DNA from: CAVYPR01 sp052145775
GTDB taxonomy: Bacteria > Actinomycetota > Acidimicrobiia > Acidimicrobiales > RAAP-2
Assembly (NCBI GenBank): GCA_052145775.1
Contig: JBKQNY010000062.1
Coordinates: 1 to 6,229 of the forward strand
DNA: 6,229 nucleotides
Direction: 5' to 3'
Shown here: positions 6,221 to 6,229 of the stretch, one piece after another
How positions within the stretch are numbered: the first letter of the stretch is position 1
Layout: the number at the start of each line of letters is the position of its first letter
The notes under the pieces: model-generated
Databases searched by the model: none
Seen by the model: the letters and a program-made list of their open reading frames with translations, nothing else
What the model was told of the DNA's origin: nothing
Program-made: the position numbers and the translations under genes

Positions 6221-6225
6221 GCCTC
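6209..6225 (-). repeat. Right terminal inverted repeat of the IS
   Basis: Read on the minus strand it gives GAGGCTCAGCGGATAGG, matching the left end at 13 of 17 positions. It overlaps the last codons and stop of the transposase gene (TGA 6218-6220), a space-saving arrangement seen in compact IS elements. Confidence 0.75.
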
Positions 6226-6228
6226 TTA
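6226..6228. repeat. Likely target-site duplication, right copy (TTA)
   Basis: TTA directly follows the right inverted repeat and equals the three bases before the left one (5210-5212). Only one further base (G 6229) is present, so the flanking sequence cannot be examined. Confidence 0.58.
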
Positions 6229-6229
6229 G

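Larger units (their letters stand above)
5213..6225 (+). mobile_element. Complete IS5-family insertion sequence, about 1,013 bp
   Basis: The element runs from GAGGC at 5213 to GCCTC at 6225. Its ends are imperfect inverted repeats that match at 13 of 17 positions, and TTA stands on both sides. It carries one intact DDE transposase gene that ends only five bases before the right end, so it is compact and looks potentially active. The left 140 bases contain a stem GGCCCT/AGGGCC (5241-5246 with 5265-5270) and a large structured leader before the transposase. Family placement rests on the transposase motifs, and the subgroup (IS427- or IS1031-like) is uncertain. The exact boundaries are inferred from the repeats. 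Confidence 0.8.

Overview
The window is GC-rich with strong third-position G/C bias. It opens inside a protein built from 'GYWLVAADGGVFSFGGA'-type repeats. Such repeats are especially common in large secreted proteins of high-GC actinobacteria, notably Acidimicrobiia. The genes read as ordinary chromosomal genes of such an organism with one insertion sequence (IS) at the right end. This taxonomic guess is inference from motif recognition and composition; there is no rRNA or tRNA to confirm it. All five genes are on the + strand.

Layout. (1) Positions 1-531 are the 3' end of a secreted repeat protein that finishes in a four-cysteine domain. (2) Positions 607-3138 encode a complete, exported family 3 glycoside hydrolase (beta-glucosidase type). 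Both catalytic residues are visible, a PA14-like module is inserted in its C-terminal sandwich domain, and it ends in an Fn3-like domain. (3) Positions 3282-3863 encode a small Rossmann-fold NADP/F420-type oxidoreductase with a clear Shine-Dalgarno sequence and its own -10 box; a GC-rich hairpin follows it. (4) Positions 3864-4445 are about 580 bases with no convincing gene, only hairpins and, at the right end, a promoter. (5) Positions 4446-5063 encode a six-helix TMEM175/DUF1211-type potassium channel subunit, apparently translated from a leaderless mRNA starting at GTG. (6) Positions 5213-6225 are a complete IS5-family element with imperfect terminal inverted repeats, a single-frame DDE transposase, and TTA on both sides as the likely 3-bp target duplication. 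The window stops one base after the right TTA.

How the genes relate. The secreted repeat protein and the glycosidase are both extracellular and 75 bases apart, so a shared cell-surface or carbohydrate role is possible but unproven. The oxidoreductase and the channel each have their own promoter signals and look like independent units. The IS landed just downstream of the channel gene, possibly inside the start of another small gene. I see no defence system, CRISPR array, biosynthetic cluster or clearly new multi-gene system. The most useful leads are the leaderless promoter with a direct repeat, the degenerate ion-channel motif, the structured IS leader, and the two-part secreted protein at the left edge.
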